NCBI GenBank assembly: GCA_000818945.1 | Contig: KN805411.1 | Span: 185,515-249,514 of the forward strand | DNA: 64,000 nt | Reading direction: 5' to 3' | Source: Schizochytrium sp. CCTCC M209059 | Lineage: Eukaryota; Sar; Bigyra; Thraustochytrida; Thraustochytriidae | Shown here: positions 11,201 through 20,186 of the stretch, in pieces | Layout of the letters: each line of letters starts with the position of its first letter | Numbering within the stretch: position 1 is the stretch's first letter | Translations under genes and position numbers: made by a program | The notes under the pieces: model-generated | Database searches by the model: none | What the model saw: the letters and a program-made list of their open reading frames with translations, nothing else | Told to the model about the DNA's origin: nothing

Positions 11201-11469
11201 ATATTACGCCCCGCACTACGACGCCGCCCATTGCGACGGAACGCATCAAGCGCAAGTCTTCTGTCGAAGATCCTGAACTGGGCATCAGCTCTTCGCGAAT
11301 GCAGTCTTCGTCGAAGCTGCACCCTCGGCCATCGCCCCCGCTCAAGACGTTGCTGCAACGTCGCGAGGTCATGATGGCGCTTGTCTATGTCCTTTTTGTG
11401 CATATTGCTCTCTTCTCCCTGTATCGTGGGTGTCTTCCGGGCTCGATGGATTCTTCTAGTCTGCCTTAG
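5254..11469 (+). CDS. Golgin-like giant coiled-coil protein with C-terminal tail anchor
   Basis: A 2,071-residue protein. It opens with MSFWGDLNKGLEKARRN, an amphipathic helix reminiscent of the N-termini of golgin-84 and TMF. Two similar short segments recur in the first 275 residues (FLGLARNIGSNFNKML and MFDFVNQVGRIIAS), separated by Asp-rich stretches, including a run of about 16 D near 5437-5482. From about residue 290 to 1960 it is almost unbroken heptad coiled coil rich in E, L, A, K, Q. The end has a single hydrophobic helix (about 2040-2057) and a short tail, so it is tail-anchored with the rod in the cytosol. Golgins of this plan tether vesicles at the Golgi. The start at 5254 is preferred over 5122, which adds 44 residues of no clear structure. 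No GRIP domain. Coiled coils align easily by chance, so golgin identity is probable, not certain. Confidence 0.75.
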   Translation: MSFWGDLNKGLEKARRNAEGLVKNAEGLVNKTLDELMEEGDGDDDDDDRGPDSENGWDDGEEDDDDDDDDDDDDDDDGMNEDDGDDMTHAKDTNDVATEDNAGHEQDIANAKQVSGGQAKATAEGGWEDQDEELDLDQDTLQAQHRPADQDEDDAWSGDNGDWGDEEEQEDGDGPKAPSSSVATGFLGLARNIGSNFNKMLNEEDQDDGSSVDDDDDVAADNSGDEDEDSGDDNGQDQGRDGDQAKSAQTTNAAKGGRTRGMFDFVNQVGRIIASEADSDENAAQMRRLLNDAENVKMEMQLLKDEKESFQQLIRQYENERESMERQIESLQTQGASATSISSEDAQKTNAQVEAEGKGREQLRGELEALEARGAQAERENADLQVKLQEALSQAASQGQEIERLQMQLNAEATDSRVVAGEGDGDVEEVTELKQRLEQAEEDAAQARSLQEELQAKLDELQAATDSTNEPDESTNALQAKEEEIARLNDDLESARAGLAAAKDLREQFDNQKEELDRLSHELQSAQESGASLESLQAELEAKNAELEEAKALREELKSKETQLRDLNQELEESARADEADAAALRKELETKTEELEAANELRKELEGKDEKLKQLEEELETANGLREQLETKDEKLKQLEEELETAHSGESDATSRLREELEAKTSQLEKLSEELETANSLREELETKTGEVEKLSHELEAVNALREELETKDEKLKQLEEELETARAGESDATNSLREELETKTGEVEKLSQELEAANSLREELETKTGEVKKLSQELEAADALREELETKDEKLKQLEEELETARAGESDATNSLREELDTKTGEVEKLSQELEAVNALREELETKTGEVEKLSQELEAANSLREELETKDQKLKQLEQELESASELRKQLDDQEHTVEKLTHELEAARASENDVTNSLREDLQSRTQELEATKQLLEQQSAAKDQDVARLTEELEAAKADESKLDSLREQLTAKDEQVEELREALEKAKTEGSSVEELQARLDAKEKELEAALAQGGEVTSLREELEALKQKAGEGEHGQALVDHVERLAEERLKGYLAERGFSAAMNDDEDGEEEAAMATLDRGLSAERERVSALESELASARENADDSASELEKLRVEFESLRDQQAVSLQEAQDKATELEQELQAAKEAAQVGSADQEGKLQEALDTAEALRKELEQTRQDSQNVEAKMGKLKEQYLELLRSKASEKSESVDELESKTAQLNAALADLTQAQTDMDGLRASLAEAQKAQESAEANLSTLEEKHAEQAARLRADLEAAEHKAQEAASASEQSQSDAQAKIEHLQLQLEDVKSAAASEQERSSSELEALRAQVEEARAASEGSSGELGDLRNQLDEAKSIAERSNHELESVRAQLEQAKSDMNTSSEQLEELRTQLAEANNSAQGSSTALEELQAQLAEAKANAESSSSELDGLRAQLEQAEADAKVASTELEDLRAQLTDAQDASRGSSNELESLRVQLKEVQGQLEEAKNNAGSSTTELEELRTQLAEAQAIAENSSSELDGLRAQVEELTAKADEATSLQSAKAGIEAELEQMREQLEEASQAKAALAEAEAAQAAAAAELHDLQDKFAQAETQASSAADEHAASLEAAIAEHKAEVSALRANLAEAKSAAKKQKLSVESRLQEMSEKHARALAEAEARLASEHESGLEEVRAQLVNAEAELSKISELREQAEKRAQELEATLAQARQEAQSSAQKDRESLESSLRAETQRAVEAAAAEARATALAEAEAEAATSSGELQKYKRKARAAMKTSQDKLKAREEQVSKLTQDLALARQRILDLEEHAPEERVVVKEVRTEVPAQAAPAEVAALAESKRALEETAAQESAAAEAARAEAAELKAHLQAREDALTSLRHEIEVQKAQQQTQLEDHRQQLQHLQELHESHGQNGQAEAELALQRARAEMQQSLLAERKEHERVVAELRAHVESLQDETQSLRAERSRSHGGDVVLDVMEDITPRTTTPPIATERIKRKSSVEDPELGISSSRMQSSSKLHPRPSPPLKTLLQRREVMMALVYVLFVHIALFSLYRGCLPGSMDSSSLP
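7190..7910 (+). repeat. 240-bp higher-order repeat inside the golgin coiled coil
   Basis: Inside the golgin gene the sequence repeats with a 240-bp period: GGCGAAAG-type strings recur at about 7201, 7441 and 7681. Each period encodes two 24-residue units of the LREELETKTGEVEKL type plus one 32-residue unit containing AGESDATN, totalling 80 residues. The copies at 7441 and 7681 are nearly identical, so expansion is recent. All copies stay in frame. Confidence 0.85.
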
Positions 11470-11555
11470 AATACATAATTTTGGATGAATTGATGACTTT
11501 TCCTGCAGTTCTGACGAATGACAACGGACCACAACCAGCATAGAGCTACTCTCTT

Positions 11556-11870
11556 TCAAAGCGTGGAGGAAAAGCGCGAAGCTGCCACTACTCGGCCATC
11601 GTTGCGTTGCGCGAGCCGAACATGGCCAGAGGCGTCGATGCCGTCGAGATGCTTGGCCACTGCCAGCGCAGCTCTTTGACACGAATATCTCATACTTTGC
11701 AATCTTTCGTACCAATATGCGCTACGATGGCGGCTGTTCACTTGATAGACATCCCAATGGCCTAGATGTTCAAGTTGAAGATTTGCTTGGTGAGCTTCTG
11801 CACCACGTGTCCTGTAGATCTGCAGTATCTTGAGACACGCACGCGCGGGGTACAAACATTGTTCGCTCAT
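11556..11870 (-). pseudogene. Possible further decayed TPR sequence
   Basis: A 104-codon open frame includes a stretch reading LEHLGHWDVYQVNS and then ALAVAKHLDGIDAS. These weakly follow the kinesin-light-chain TPR pattern (LGHxDVxxTLN and EALAVxxK), and the frame lies about 300 bp downstream of the clearer TPR relic on the same strand. The spacing of conserved positions is imperfect, so this may be the remainder of the same dead gene or coincidence. Confidence 0.25.
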
Positions 11871-12185
11871 GTTGCGTGATTTCTGGCCCTTCCAACACGC
11901 CTGCGAGCCTGCTCTTCTGCATCAAGTTCGCAATTTACATTTCAAGAGACGGCGGCATGTGTGCCTGAATTGGAAAAAGGCTGCGCGCGAGTGTTAGAAT
12001 CATTTCAAGGCTGCTCTTGGCATTGGACGGTCCTTGGCAGGACCTAAGCACGTCGCATCTGCGCTGTAAAGCTCAAATAAGTAATCTCTGCTTTTGTAAA
12101 ATTTCATTGTCCGCGAAGTATGTTTTTCTTTTGCCCCAGAGGCTCGCGAGATTTTTCGCAGCGAAGTTCGACATGCCATCATCGC

Positions 12186-12383
12186 CTATTTTTTAAGGCG
12201 CGTATTTCTCATGTTGTAGAGCGTATCCGCCACATAGGGATGCCGGCCGTCAAGGCTTTCCTTGCAAATCGACAGCACTTCTTCGTAGACTTCCAGGGCC
12301 TCCTCGTAGTGGCCTTATGAAGAGTACACGCTAGAGATGCCGTTTAGTGTGTCAGCCACATTGGGATGCCGGACGCCAAGTTG
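12186..12383 (-). pseudogene. Kinesin-light-chain-type TPR relic
   Basis: On the minus strand this stretch reads QLGVRHPNVADTLNGISSVY, then SS, a TAA stop, then GHYEEALEVYEEVLSICKES and LDGRHPYVADTLYNM before a TAG at 12186-12188. This is the 42-residue TPR of kinesin light chain and related NB-ARC/TPR proteins (HPxVAxTLxNxxxxYxxxGxYEEALxxYEEVL). An in-frame TAG lies directly before the first codon shown and a TAA sits at the join of two repeats, so it is not translatable as it stands. It is a fragment of a larger lost gene, part of a family often expanded in protists. Confidence 0.75.
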
Positions 12384-12902
12384 CTAGTTTGCTTCGGTAC
12401 TGTAAGAGGGTAGGAGGCGCGTCGGTGCGTGAGTTGAGTTCGTGAACGGCGAAAGAAGGGTTCTGGCACTGTCGCTTGCCGTTCGGGCGGAATTATCGCA
12501 AGTGTGCTTGCTGCAGCTACGACGGTGTGCGGCCCCTACTCTTTTCTTCTTCTTTTTTTCTTTCTGTTCTTTTTTTGCGAAGTTGTTGTGCATTGTTTGA
12601 TCACCAAAACCTGAAACAGGCGCAGGCAGATGGCAGACTTGACTCGTAGTGGTGGCTGGTCCGACGACCCTATCTATCGCCCATCGGGACTTCTTCCTTG
12701 GCAAACGTACGCTCGCGAACCGGCTCCCCAAGGCCACGCCGATGGGGCACGCGAACCACGTCCCCCGGGAGGTCGAACCGGGAGGCCAGGATCCCGGTCC
12801 CCCCCCGCGTGGAACAGTCGCGAGTGCTCACGCCGAACTTCCAAGCCCCGGTGCTGATCTATCTCTTCGCCTCTCTTCATCAACCCATCGAGTAAGCATG
12901 CG

Positions 12903-12985
12903 TGCAAAAAGCAAAGCGACGCAAAGCCAAGCCAGACAACGCAAAGCAAAGCCAAAACAACGCAAAGCAAAGCGAAACGACGCAG
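12903..12985 (+). repeat. Imperfect CAAAG-type short tandem repeat
   Basis: Short repeats built on GCAAAGC and AACGCAAAGCAAAGC recur through this 80-bp stretch about 165 bp upstream of the gene A start codon. It is probably non-coding leader or promoter sequence. Confidence 0.5.
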
Positions 12986-13148
12986 AGCCCGTCCACCTGC
13001 GCCGCGCCCGCAGACGCCGCGCCGCGCAGCCCGGTCTGCGCGCAGCGAGCAAGCCCGGGCTCCGGCGGCAGCAGGCGCGCGGCGCGCAAGCGGGGCGGCG
13101 CGGGCGGTCGATCGGTCAACTTTGAGGGCGGCGCGGACGACGGCGACC

Positions 13149-14348
13149 ATGCGCGCGGCGCGACTCTGGGAGCGGCTTGCGGCGGCCATCGCGCTCGCGC
13201 TTGCGGCGAGCCAGGCGCGCCAGGCGCGCGGCGAGGCGGCGAGGGGCTGGGGCGGCCGCGAGATTCTTGCATCTCCGCAATCTGATCGGGGCAACTTCAA
13301 CCCGGCGGTGGCTTGCGACTCCGACAATGACTGTTTGGTCGCCTTCTCTCAGTCAGGAAACAGGATCAAGTACAGGTTTCGCCCAGCAGGAGGATCGTGG
13401 GGCACCGAGAACGTTGCTTTCGGTAATACCAATAAACAGGAACAAGTGCAGGTGGCTGTGTACGGTGGAAACAAGGGCTGGGTCCTCGCTTTTCGTGATG
13501 CTACCAAAGTCAGCGGAACCAAAAGGCACAGCATCAGAGTCGCGTACATTACCAAAAGTGACGCGAGCTCCGGGTCCAAGTGGACGGGTTCCAGCGAAGG
13601 TGTGCCGCTGCAGGTCTCTCAAAGCCGCAAATCTAGCAACGCAAATCGCCTAGCAAGTATTGCCGCCGATAACAAGAGAAACGTGGTCCTTGTGTGGCAG
13701 ACATCATCGGCGTCCACGCTGGGTGATGACATCAACATTGGAACTGACAAAGACCTTGTCTCCGTCTCATTTACAATCAAAGACGGAAGCTCGATTGATG
13801 AAAGCGATCTCACCGAGATCACTAGCATCTACTCAGGCATCGAAACTGACAGCTTCCAAGACCGTAACCCGGTCATTCTCAGAAGCCCGCATAATGAGCG
13901 CCTTGTTGTAGCCTCTACAGCCACCCTTTCTTCAGGGGTAGCCGACATCTTTGTGAGTGAGACCAAGGTCGATGTCTGTGCCTGGAACGATCGTCTGCGC
14001 GTCACAAATTTTGACGGCAAGGACGCCGATGTCACCTTGGCCGCAAGCCCGCACAAAGACCTGTGGATCGCTGCATGGGAGCACAAATCTATCGGCATTC
14101 GCTATGCCCGACTCACACCAGATGAAAACGACAACCTCGTCGTCGAGTCGCTTGGCTTCATTGCAGAAATCGCATTCCCATTTACGCAAGGCGATGAGCA
14201 GGTCGTCTTAGTTGCTGACCCAAATAGGGACCAGCACTGGGCAGTATTCTACCGGTACAGAACTGGAGAGAACGAGGCTGAGCGAAAGTACCATCTCGTG
14301 TATCGCGTGAGCAAAGATGACGGTGAAACCTGGTCCGATGCATACTAA
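13149..14348 (+). CDS. Receptor paralogue A, N-terminal part, truncated by a stop (sialidase-like propeller)
   Basis: A 399-residue open frame starting with a signal peptide (MRAARLWERLAAAIALALAA). ATG 13149 is chosen over 13122 because it aligns with the start of paralogue B. The body is a beta-propeller-like region related to BNR/sialidase folds: NPAVACDSDNDCLVAF-type blade strands, and a canonical Asp box SKDDGETW at about 14309-14335. The reading ends at TAA 14346-14348, exactly at the junction of an 840-bp tandem duplication, so the product would be a secreted propeller lacking the beta-helix and membrane parts. The same frame reopens immediately and runs to 20186. Either a pseudogene, a new truncated secreted form, or an assembly error. 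Confidence 0.7.
   Translation: MRAARLWERLAAAIALALAASQARQARGEAARGWGGREILASPQSDRGNFNPAVACDSDNDCLVAFSQSGNRIKYRFRPAGGSWGTENVAFGNTNKQEQVQVAVYGGNKGWVLAFRDATKVSGTKRHSIRVAYITKSDASSGSKWTGSSEGVPLQVSQSRKSSNANRLASIAADNKRNVVLVWQTSSASTLGDDINIGTDKDLVSVSFTIKDGSSIDESDLTEITSIYSGIETDSFQDRNPVILRSPHNERLVVASTATLSSGVADIFVSETKVDVCAWNDRLRVTNFDGKDADVTLAASPHKDLWIAAWEHKSIGIRYARLTPDENDNLVVESLGFIAEIAFPFTQGDEQVVLVADPNRDQHWAVFYRYRTGENEAERKYHLVYRVSKDDGETWSDAY
13507..14346 (+). repeat. 840-bp tandem duplication, copy 1
   Basis: Copy 1 of a direct tandem duplication; copy 2 follows without spacer. The unit is 840 bp (280 codons) and keeps frame. The only difference I found by eye is T at 13590 against A at 14430. The join (GATGCATACT to AAGTCAGC) creates the TAA stop. 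Confidence 0.95.
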
Positions 14349-15186
14349 GTCAGCGGAACCAAAAGGCACAGCATCAGAGTCGCGTACATTACCAAAAGTG
14401 ACGCGAGCTCCGGGTCCAAGTGGACGGGTACCAGCGAAGGTGTGCCGCTGCAGGTCTCTCAAAGCCGCAAATCTAGCAACGCAAATCGCCTAGCAAGTAT
14501 TGCCGCCGATAACAAGAGAAACGTGGTCCTTGTGTGGCAGACATCATCGGCGTCCACGCTGGGTGATGACATCAACATTGGAACTGACAAAGACCTTGTC
14601 TCCGTCTCATTTACAATCAAAGACGGAAGCTCGATTGATGAAAGCGATCTCACCGAGATCACTAGCATCTACTCAGGCATCGAAACTGACAGCTTCCAAG
14701 ACCGTAACCCGGTCATTCTCAGAAGCCCGCATAATGAGCGCCTTGTTGTAGCCTCTACAGCCACCCTTTCTTCAGGGGTAGCCGACATCTTTGTGAGTGA
14801 GACCAAGGTCGATGTCTGTGCCTGGAACGATCGTCTGCGCGTCACAAATTTTGACGGCAAGGACGCCGATGTCACCTTGGCCGCAAGCCCGCACAAAGAC
14901 CTGTGGATCGCTGCATGGGAGCACAAATCTATCGGCATTCGCTATGCCCGACTCACACCAGATGAAAACGACAACCTCGTCGTCGAGTCGCTTGGCTTCA
15001 TTGCAGAAATCGCATTCCCATTTACGCAAGGCGATGAGCAGGTCGTCTTAGTTGCTGACCCAAATAGGGACCAGCACTGGGCAGTATTCTACCGGTACAG
15101 AACTGGAGAGAACGAGGCTGAGCGAAAGTACCATCTCGTGTATCGCGTGAGCAAAGATGACGGTGAAACCTGGTCCGATGCATACT
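14347..15186 (+). repeat. 840-bp tandem duplication, copy 2
   Basis: Second copy of the 840-bp unit, followed by unique gene sequence starting TTGCCGACAG at 15187. Paralogue B contains this region once. It agrees with copy 1 at 13590 (Gly-Ser-Ser reading), so the A at 14430 (Gly-Thr-Ser reading) is the derived base. Confidence 0.95.
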
Positions 15187-18100
15187 TTGCCGACAGCGAG
15201 TCCAGCTCAGACTATGGACGTCTTGCCCCGGTCGCACTGAAAAGCCCGCTCGACGAGTACATGGTCGTAGTGCATGGGCCTGAAAATGTCTTCTCACTCC
15301 ATACTACCGGCACGGCATTGTATAACACAGCAGCGAACTCTGCAAGCCAGAAAGTCCCGCTCGTGGACTACGAAGAGTCTGACACAGCATACTCTTGTCT
15401 TGCCATCGAACTCCCGCGAAACGGTTCTCGTCTGAGCCTTGGTGGGTACATTGGAAGTGTCGTACCCAGCATGGTCCGGTGCATCGAGATCGTCGTGCCT
15501 GAAGTCACGTCAGACACCGTCATTCATTTAAACCTCGAGGTACTCTTTGATCTCGAGATGATGGCGGCATACTTGGATCTGTGCCCGTTCAACTTTATCG
15601 GAATTCGAGAAGAGAACACAATGAACAGCGCCGACTTCGGCCTTGCCGATGCAGACACTCTGTCCAGGCGTCTTTGCGCCGCTCAGCGCCACGAGGACAT
15701 TCGCGTCGCAGCTGGATCTCTCTTTGTATTTATGAATGTCGATGAGCGCGGCCTTTCTGGAGAGAACCGAAGTGCAGCACCACTGGCGCTCGAGGCGTGG
15801 GCAACACCGAGCGATACAAGTCTGCCGATCGACACAGAAAGTCCTGCCTTCGAGGAGCGGTCGGCTGGTTCATTTGAAGCGCTTCGCGGTCACCTTTTGG
15901 ATGATACGTTTGCTTATGGAAAGGTCACAATCACATCAAGCTACATAAACGTGACTCAGGAGCTTATCATTCGGCAAAACACCAACATATCACTCGTCGC
16001 CGACGAAGGTACGAATGTTTATTTCCAGGGCGACGACATCTTGCACGTCGAGCGAGGAGCAGTCTTGTGGCAGTTGCAAGGCATCACATTCTCACGGAAA
16101 TTACCAGACGCTGACATTATTGCAACTTCTAATGCAGATGGTGATGGTGACGATGAAGAAGAGGAAGAAGAAGAAGAGGAGGAAGAGGAGGAGGAGGAGG
16201 AGGAAGAAGAAGATAGCAAAGCACGGTTTGGTGGCTTGGTCTTTGTCGAGGGACAAGTCGGGCAGATCAAGTCCTGCTCATTTCTCAAATCCAAGGCTTT
16301 CGGTGGGCTCAGTCTGCGGGTTGGCGGGGGTCTCTTGGTGGACGGCACAATTGATGCTATTGTAAACACTACTTTTCAAAGCATGTCCGCAACCCAGGGC
16401 GGTGCCATGGCTGTCATCGCACAAGGACTCGTGAATCGCATTGAGAATTCTACCTTTTTTGATAACAAGCAAGACAGTACTCGAGCCGGAAAGGGCGGTG
16501 CGATTGCTCTTTCTGGGAAAATCGGTACTATTACAGGTACCACGTTCCGCGGAAACCACTGCAACGGCGGTGGAGGCGCGATTGCTGTCGATGACGGTGG
16601 TTCAATTGAGCGCATCCTTGATACTGACTTCATTGACAACGATGCAGATTTATATGGTGGGGCCGTGCAATTCAGTGCTGATAGTCGCATGCCTTCTCTG
16701 TGGCGCGGCGGTTTGATCAGCAATAACAAAGCTCTTGGAGGCGCCGCTATCTACGCGACGGGCGTTTTGCCCCCACGCGTTGTACACGAGGAGTGCGAAT
16801 CTGGAACAGTATGCTTGCAAGAGCTTACTGTTGAAGGAAATGCGGGCACTTCCGGAGGCGCGTTTCACTTCGATGAGAACCCGTCCATCGATTCCTTTCA
16901 GATGGCCAGCATGCGTTTCCGTAGCAACGAAGTCTCACTCGGCTCTGGCGGTGCAATTCTCGCCACCGGAGCCACCGTCATCAGCGTAGCAGGGTCAGAC
17001 TTCTCGAACAACCAAGCATACGCGGCCGGAGGAGCCGTCGCACTTGACGCTGGAGCGCAAGTGGATTTCAAGGAGGTCGTTTTCGACTCGAATACGGCGC
17101 AAGAGCAGGGCGGAGCCCTCTACGCTGGCGCGGGGTCTTCTACAGACATTCAAAGCACCAGCTTCACCAACAACGCGGCAAACTTCACCTGTCGCGAGTA
17201 CACAGTCTGCAACCTAAAGTCGGTGTCCGGAAGCCGAATGCCCTGCGAGGCCAGCGATGGCATGGTGGCCGTACTCAACGAGGCAGGTGAGGCGCCCATG
17301 TCTCTTGGCTGCACTAAAGGCGTCGGTGGCAGCATCTATCTCGCTGCAGGCGTGACGGCGCACATTCACAAGTGCAATTTTGCTGCAAGCGACCCACTAC
17401 CCAGCATCGACGCTGAGGCCTCATACTCGGATGCGATTGGCAACACAAAGCTCTTTGTGGCCGAGGCAGGAAAGCACGTGTACGCTGCGTCTCGTTTCCG
17501 TCTCTCCGAAACCAGCTTCGATGGTGGTGCAGAAGCCTTTGCGCCATCAACGGCCGTGATGGGATGTCCCAAGACGTGTTCGTCGACGGGAACGTGTTCG
17601 GGCGATGGGCAGGACTCGCCCAGTGTGGCGTGCACTTGCGCCGGCGCTTTCGAGGGAGACAACGGCTACGATGAGGGCGGGTGCACGAGACGAAGGGTCA
17701 AGGACGTTCGGGCGAGCAGCTCTGTTGTCAAGGAGTCCGGCGGCGACAGCAATGACTCTCTTGCTGCAGCTGCCGCCGAAGCCATTGCTGACGGCACTGC
17801 TACAGTGACATGGACGTGGGAGTACGGAGACGAAGACGTTGACTTTTTTGTGGTATACCGTACTGCTGACCGCTCGAGCACTCTTACGTCTTTGGACGAG
17901 TGGGCATCGTGTTCCAAGGTTGAGGAGGCCGCAACTTCGGTGCACACTTGCGTCAAGATTGAGGATCCGTCAGCGCGGTCGGCCTCGCTTGGCCTTCGCT
18001 TCAACGTGTCGAGCTTCTTCCGCGTTATCGCAGTCGTCAATGGCCAAGACAGCGCGGAGAGTGACCCAATGAGCTCGGCGTCTATCATCTGTGATGTGGG

Positions 18101-20186
18101 CTCGGAGCAGACCCCAGCGTTGGAAGACGGCATATTCACTTGCGAGGAGTGCCCCCGCGGCACCTACGTGGAGGATAGCACAGTGGGTTGCGTAGCATGT
18201 CCGAACGAGCTGCAGACGACCTTGGGGGTGGCCACGAGCGAAGAAGACTGCGTGGCGCCGCGCGGCTTTTACCAGATTGTGGCACTCAACGACGAGGGTC
18301 AAGAGGAGGTGCAGGTGCTTTCATGCAGTGACGGAGCGCAATGCGAGGACCCAGGGCAGACGTTGGATGCTCTTGTGCTCGAGCCTGGGTTTTGGCGACC
18401 TTCCTTGCTCTCGAGCAATGTGCTTGTGTGCCCGCAAGCAAGTGCATGCATTGGCGGGAATGGCACTTCGGAATCCGACGCTTCGAGACGGCGTGAGCTG
18501 TCACTGTGGACTTCGCCAGTGTATTGCAGGAAGGGTCACACCGGACCATACTGCTCGGTGTGCCAAAGCGGCTACAGCAAAGATAGCGACGGACTCTGTT
18601 CGCAGTGTTCTGAGGACAAACTCAGACGGGAGCAAGCCATTTTCGGCGTTGCGCTTGTTGCTGTCTTCCTCATTTGGCCTGCTTTTGTCGCTGCGAACTT
18701 TTACTTTTCTCTCAAAGTGCAAAAGGAGAAGGCGCCCCGAAGCTTGAGACCTGCGCCCAAATTTCGAAGCTTGAGTAAAGCTCGTCATTCTTTTGCCAGT
18801 GCCATGACACAATCACGTTCGAAATGGAAGAGTCTTCGGGGGCCCATGACCATCATGATTGCCTTTGTTCAGGTCGTGTCAGGTCTTCAGCGCGTTTTTG
18901 GGCCAACGTACGCGTGGGTGGAAGACTGGTCGTGGGTTCCGACAGCATTTTCGTGGACAAACGTAGACCCCACGGGGCTCCCCGCGGTGACGGGCTGCAT
19001 TGTGAACAACGACCATGCAAGCAGACTGTTGATGGCAACCCTTTTGCCTTTTCTCTTGCTGGCAATTCTAGCTATTATGTACGCTGCTACACGGCTTTGC
19101 TTTGCCAAATCACGATCGAGCCGCATTCGTCTCGCCTCGACTTCAAATTATCTCGTTGCGATGCTTTTGTTTCTCGTGTTTCCATCCGTCAACACGACGA
19201 TTGTGCAGACCTTTGTGTGCGACACGTTCGAGGATGGATCGCGCGCGCTACGCTTCGACTATGCCACGAATTGCGACGAGAGAGGTTGGACCTACGCGTA
19301 TGCTGTTCTTATGGCCGTCGTGTATGTGGTTGGTCCAATCGTGGTCTTCATTGTGCTCATCCGTCAAAGCGACAAGCCTGAGTTTCGTGGAGCGGCATTT
19401 CTCCATGAGCTCTATGAGAGACCGTCAGATGTCCGCGCGGGTGATTTGCGACCGCAGCGATTCTATGAGGTCTTTGAGCTTTTGCGAAAATACGCCCTCA
19501 CGTCTTTGGTGCTGCTCGTTGCGGATGGCACGTTGGCACAGGTTGCCTTCGCTCTGTGCGTCACATTTTTCGCTGCACTCATGCAAGCTTCGGTTCGACC
19601 CTATGTGCAAGGTCTTGACAATGTGCTTGCAACCGTGGTGCATGTGCAGCTCTTTCTTGCACTGAGTGGGCTGATCGTCTCCACTGTGGTGCAGGACATC
19701 TTTGCGCTCAAGGCTTGCATCGTGATTACGTTGTGCGTGAGTCTCCCGCTTGCAATTTTGGTCATCTGCTTGAGATTGTACGAGGGCCAGCAGCAATCGT
19801 TACAAGACATTGATGATGATGTACATGGTGAAAAGCAAGAGGGCGGCATGATACTGCGTGGCCGATCGGCGACATTTTCAGAACAGCCCGGGAAAGACGA
19901 CGAGGAAGCCGGAGGTAAAGCTGGCTTCTCCTACGTAATTGGAAACGATTCGCGGACGTCATTCTTTGCTGAAAAACGAAGGGGAAGCCTTCGGGGCTCT
20001 AACGAGGAGGAGGACATTGCGGTTCCGGTTGCAGGAGCCGCTCTTGTCGACGGTCCGCACGCACTCTCTTTCGATCAAGCGAATGTTATCAGAATGGCGC
20101 CTGCTGAACTTGACGAGGACACATCGGTCGTTACCGAGAGTGCCAAGGTTATCGACGCCAAGACTTCCCCCCTCACCTTGCAGTAA
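14349..20186 (+). pseudogene. Receptor paralogue A, remainder after the in-frame stop
   Basis: The frame continues from the TAA at 14346-14348 without frameshift to TAA 20184-20186. It carries a second propeller copy (Asp box near 15149), then a Glu-rich run (about 16152-16214), then beta-helix repeats with FxxN and GGA(I/V) motifs like chlamydial Pmp proteins (about 16230-17190). Next come a Cys-rich/EGF-like part, an FN3-like domain (about 17700-18090), an ephrin-receptor-like CPRGTYVEDSTVGCVACP segment, an EGF-like YCRKGHTGPYCSVC segment, and a multi-pass membrane domain (about 18640-19780) with an acidic cytosolic tail. Minus one 840-bp copy, the whole gene would be about 2,065 residues, the length of paralogue B. 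No start codon directly follows the stop, so this half is probably not made alone. Confidence 0.7.
16135..16220 (+). repeat. GAA/GAG-rich acidic codon run in paralogue A
   Basis: A purine-rich run encoding about 20 consecutive Glu preceded by Asp residues, between the propeller module and the beta-helix module. Paralogue B has a different, shorter version at 23751-23793, so this linker is evolving by slippage. Confidence 0.8.

Larger units (their letters stand above)
11470..13148. other. Gene-poor spacer with relic coding sequence
   Basis: About 1.7 kb between the golgin stop and receptor gene A. It contains a decayed kinesin-light-chain-type TPR fragment on the minus strand (annotated separately) and perhaps more of the same relic at 11556-11870. 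It also holds a C-rich stretch with a perfect 7-bp inverted repeat (ACCGGGA at 12777-12783, TCCCGGT at 12792-12798) and a purine-rich CAAAG-type repeat at 12903-12985. The GC-rich end at 13000-13148 is presumably the promoter and leader of gene A. Confidence 0.5.

Noticed and set aside
12771..12800. GGTCGAACC-type string that recalls a tRNA T-loop
   Set aside because: Flanking bases do not pair as a T-stem and no anticodon or acceptor stem could be built; only a 7-bp inverted repeat remains.
12674..13327. 217-codon minus-strand frame and overlapping plus-strand frames before receptor A
   Set aside because: High GC keeps several frames open at once; none has family resemblance and they overlap the gene A start.
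14442..20186. Second receptor A frame starting at 14442 as a separate gene
   Set aside because: The start is GTG inside the duplicated unit with no signal peptide; it is the continuation of the interrupted gene.
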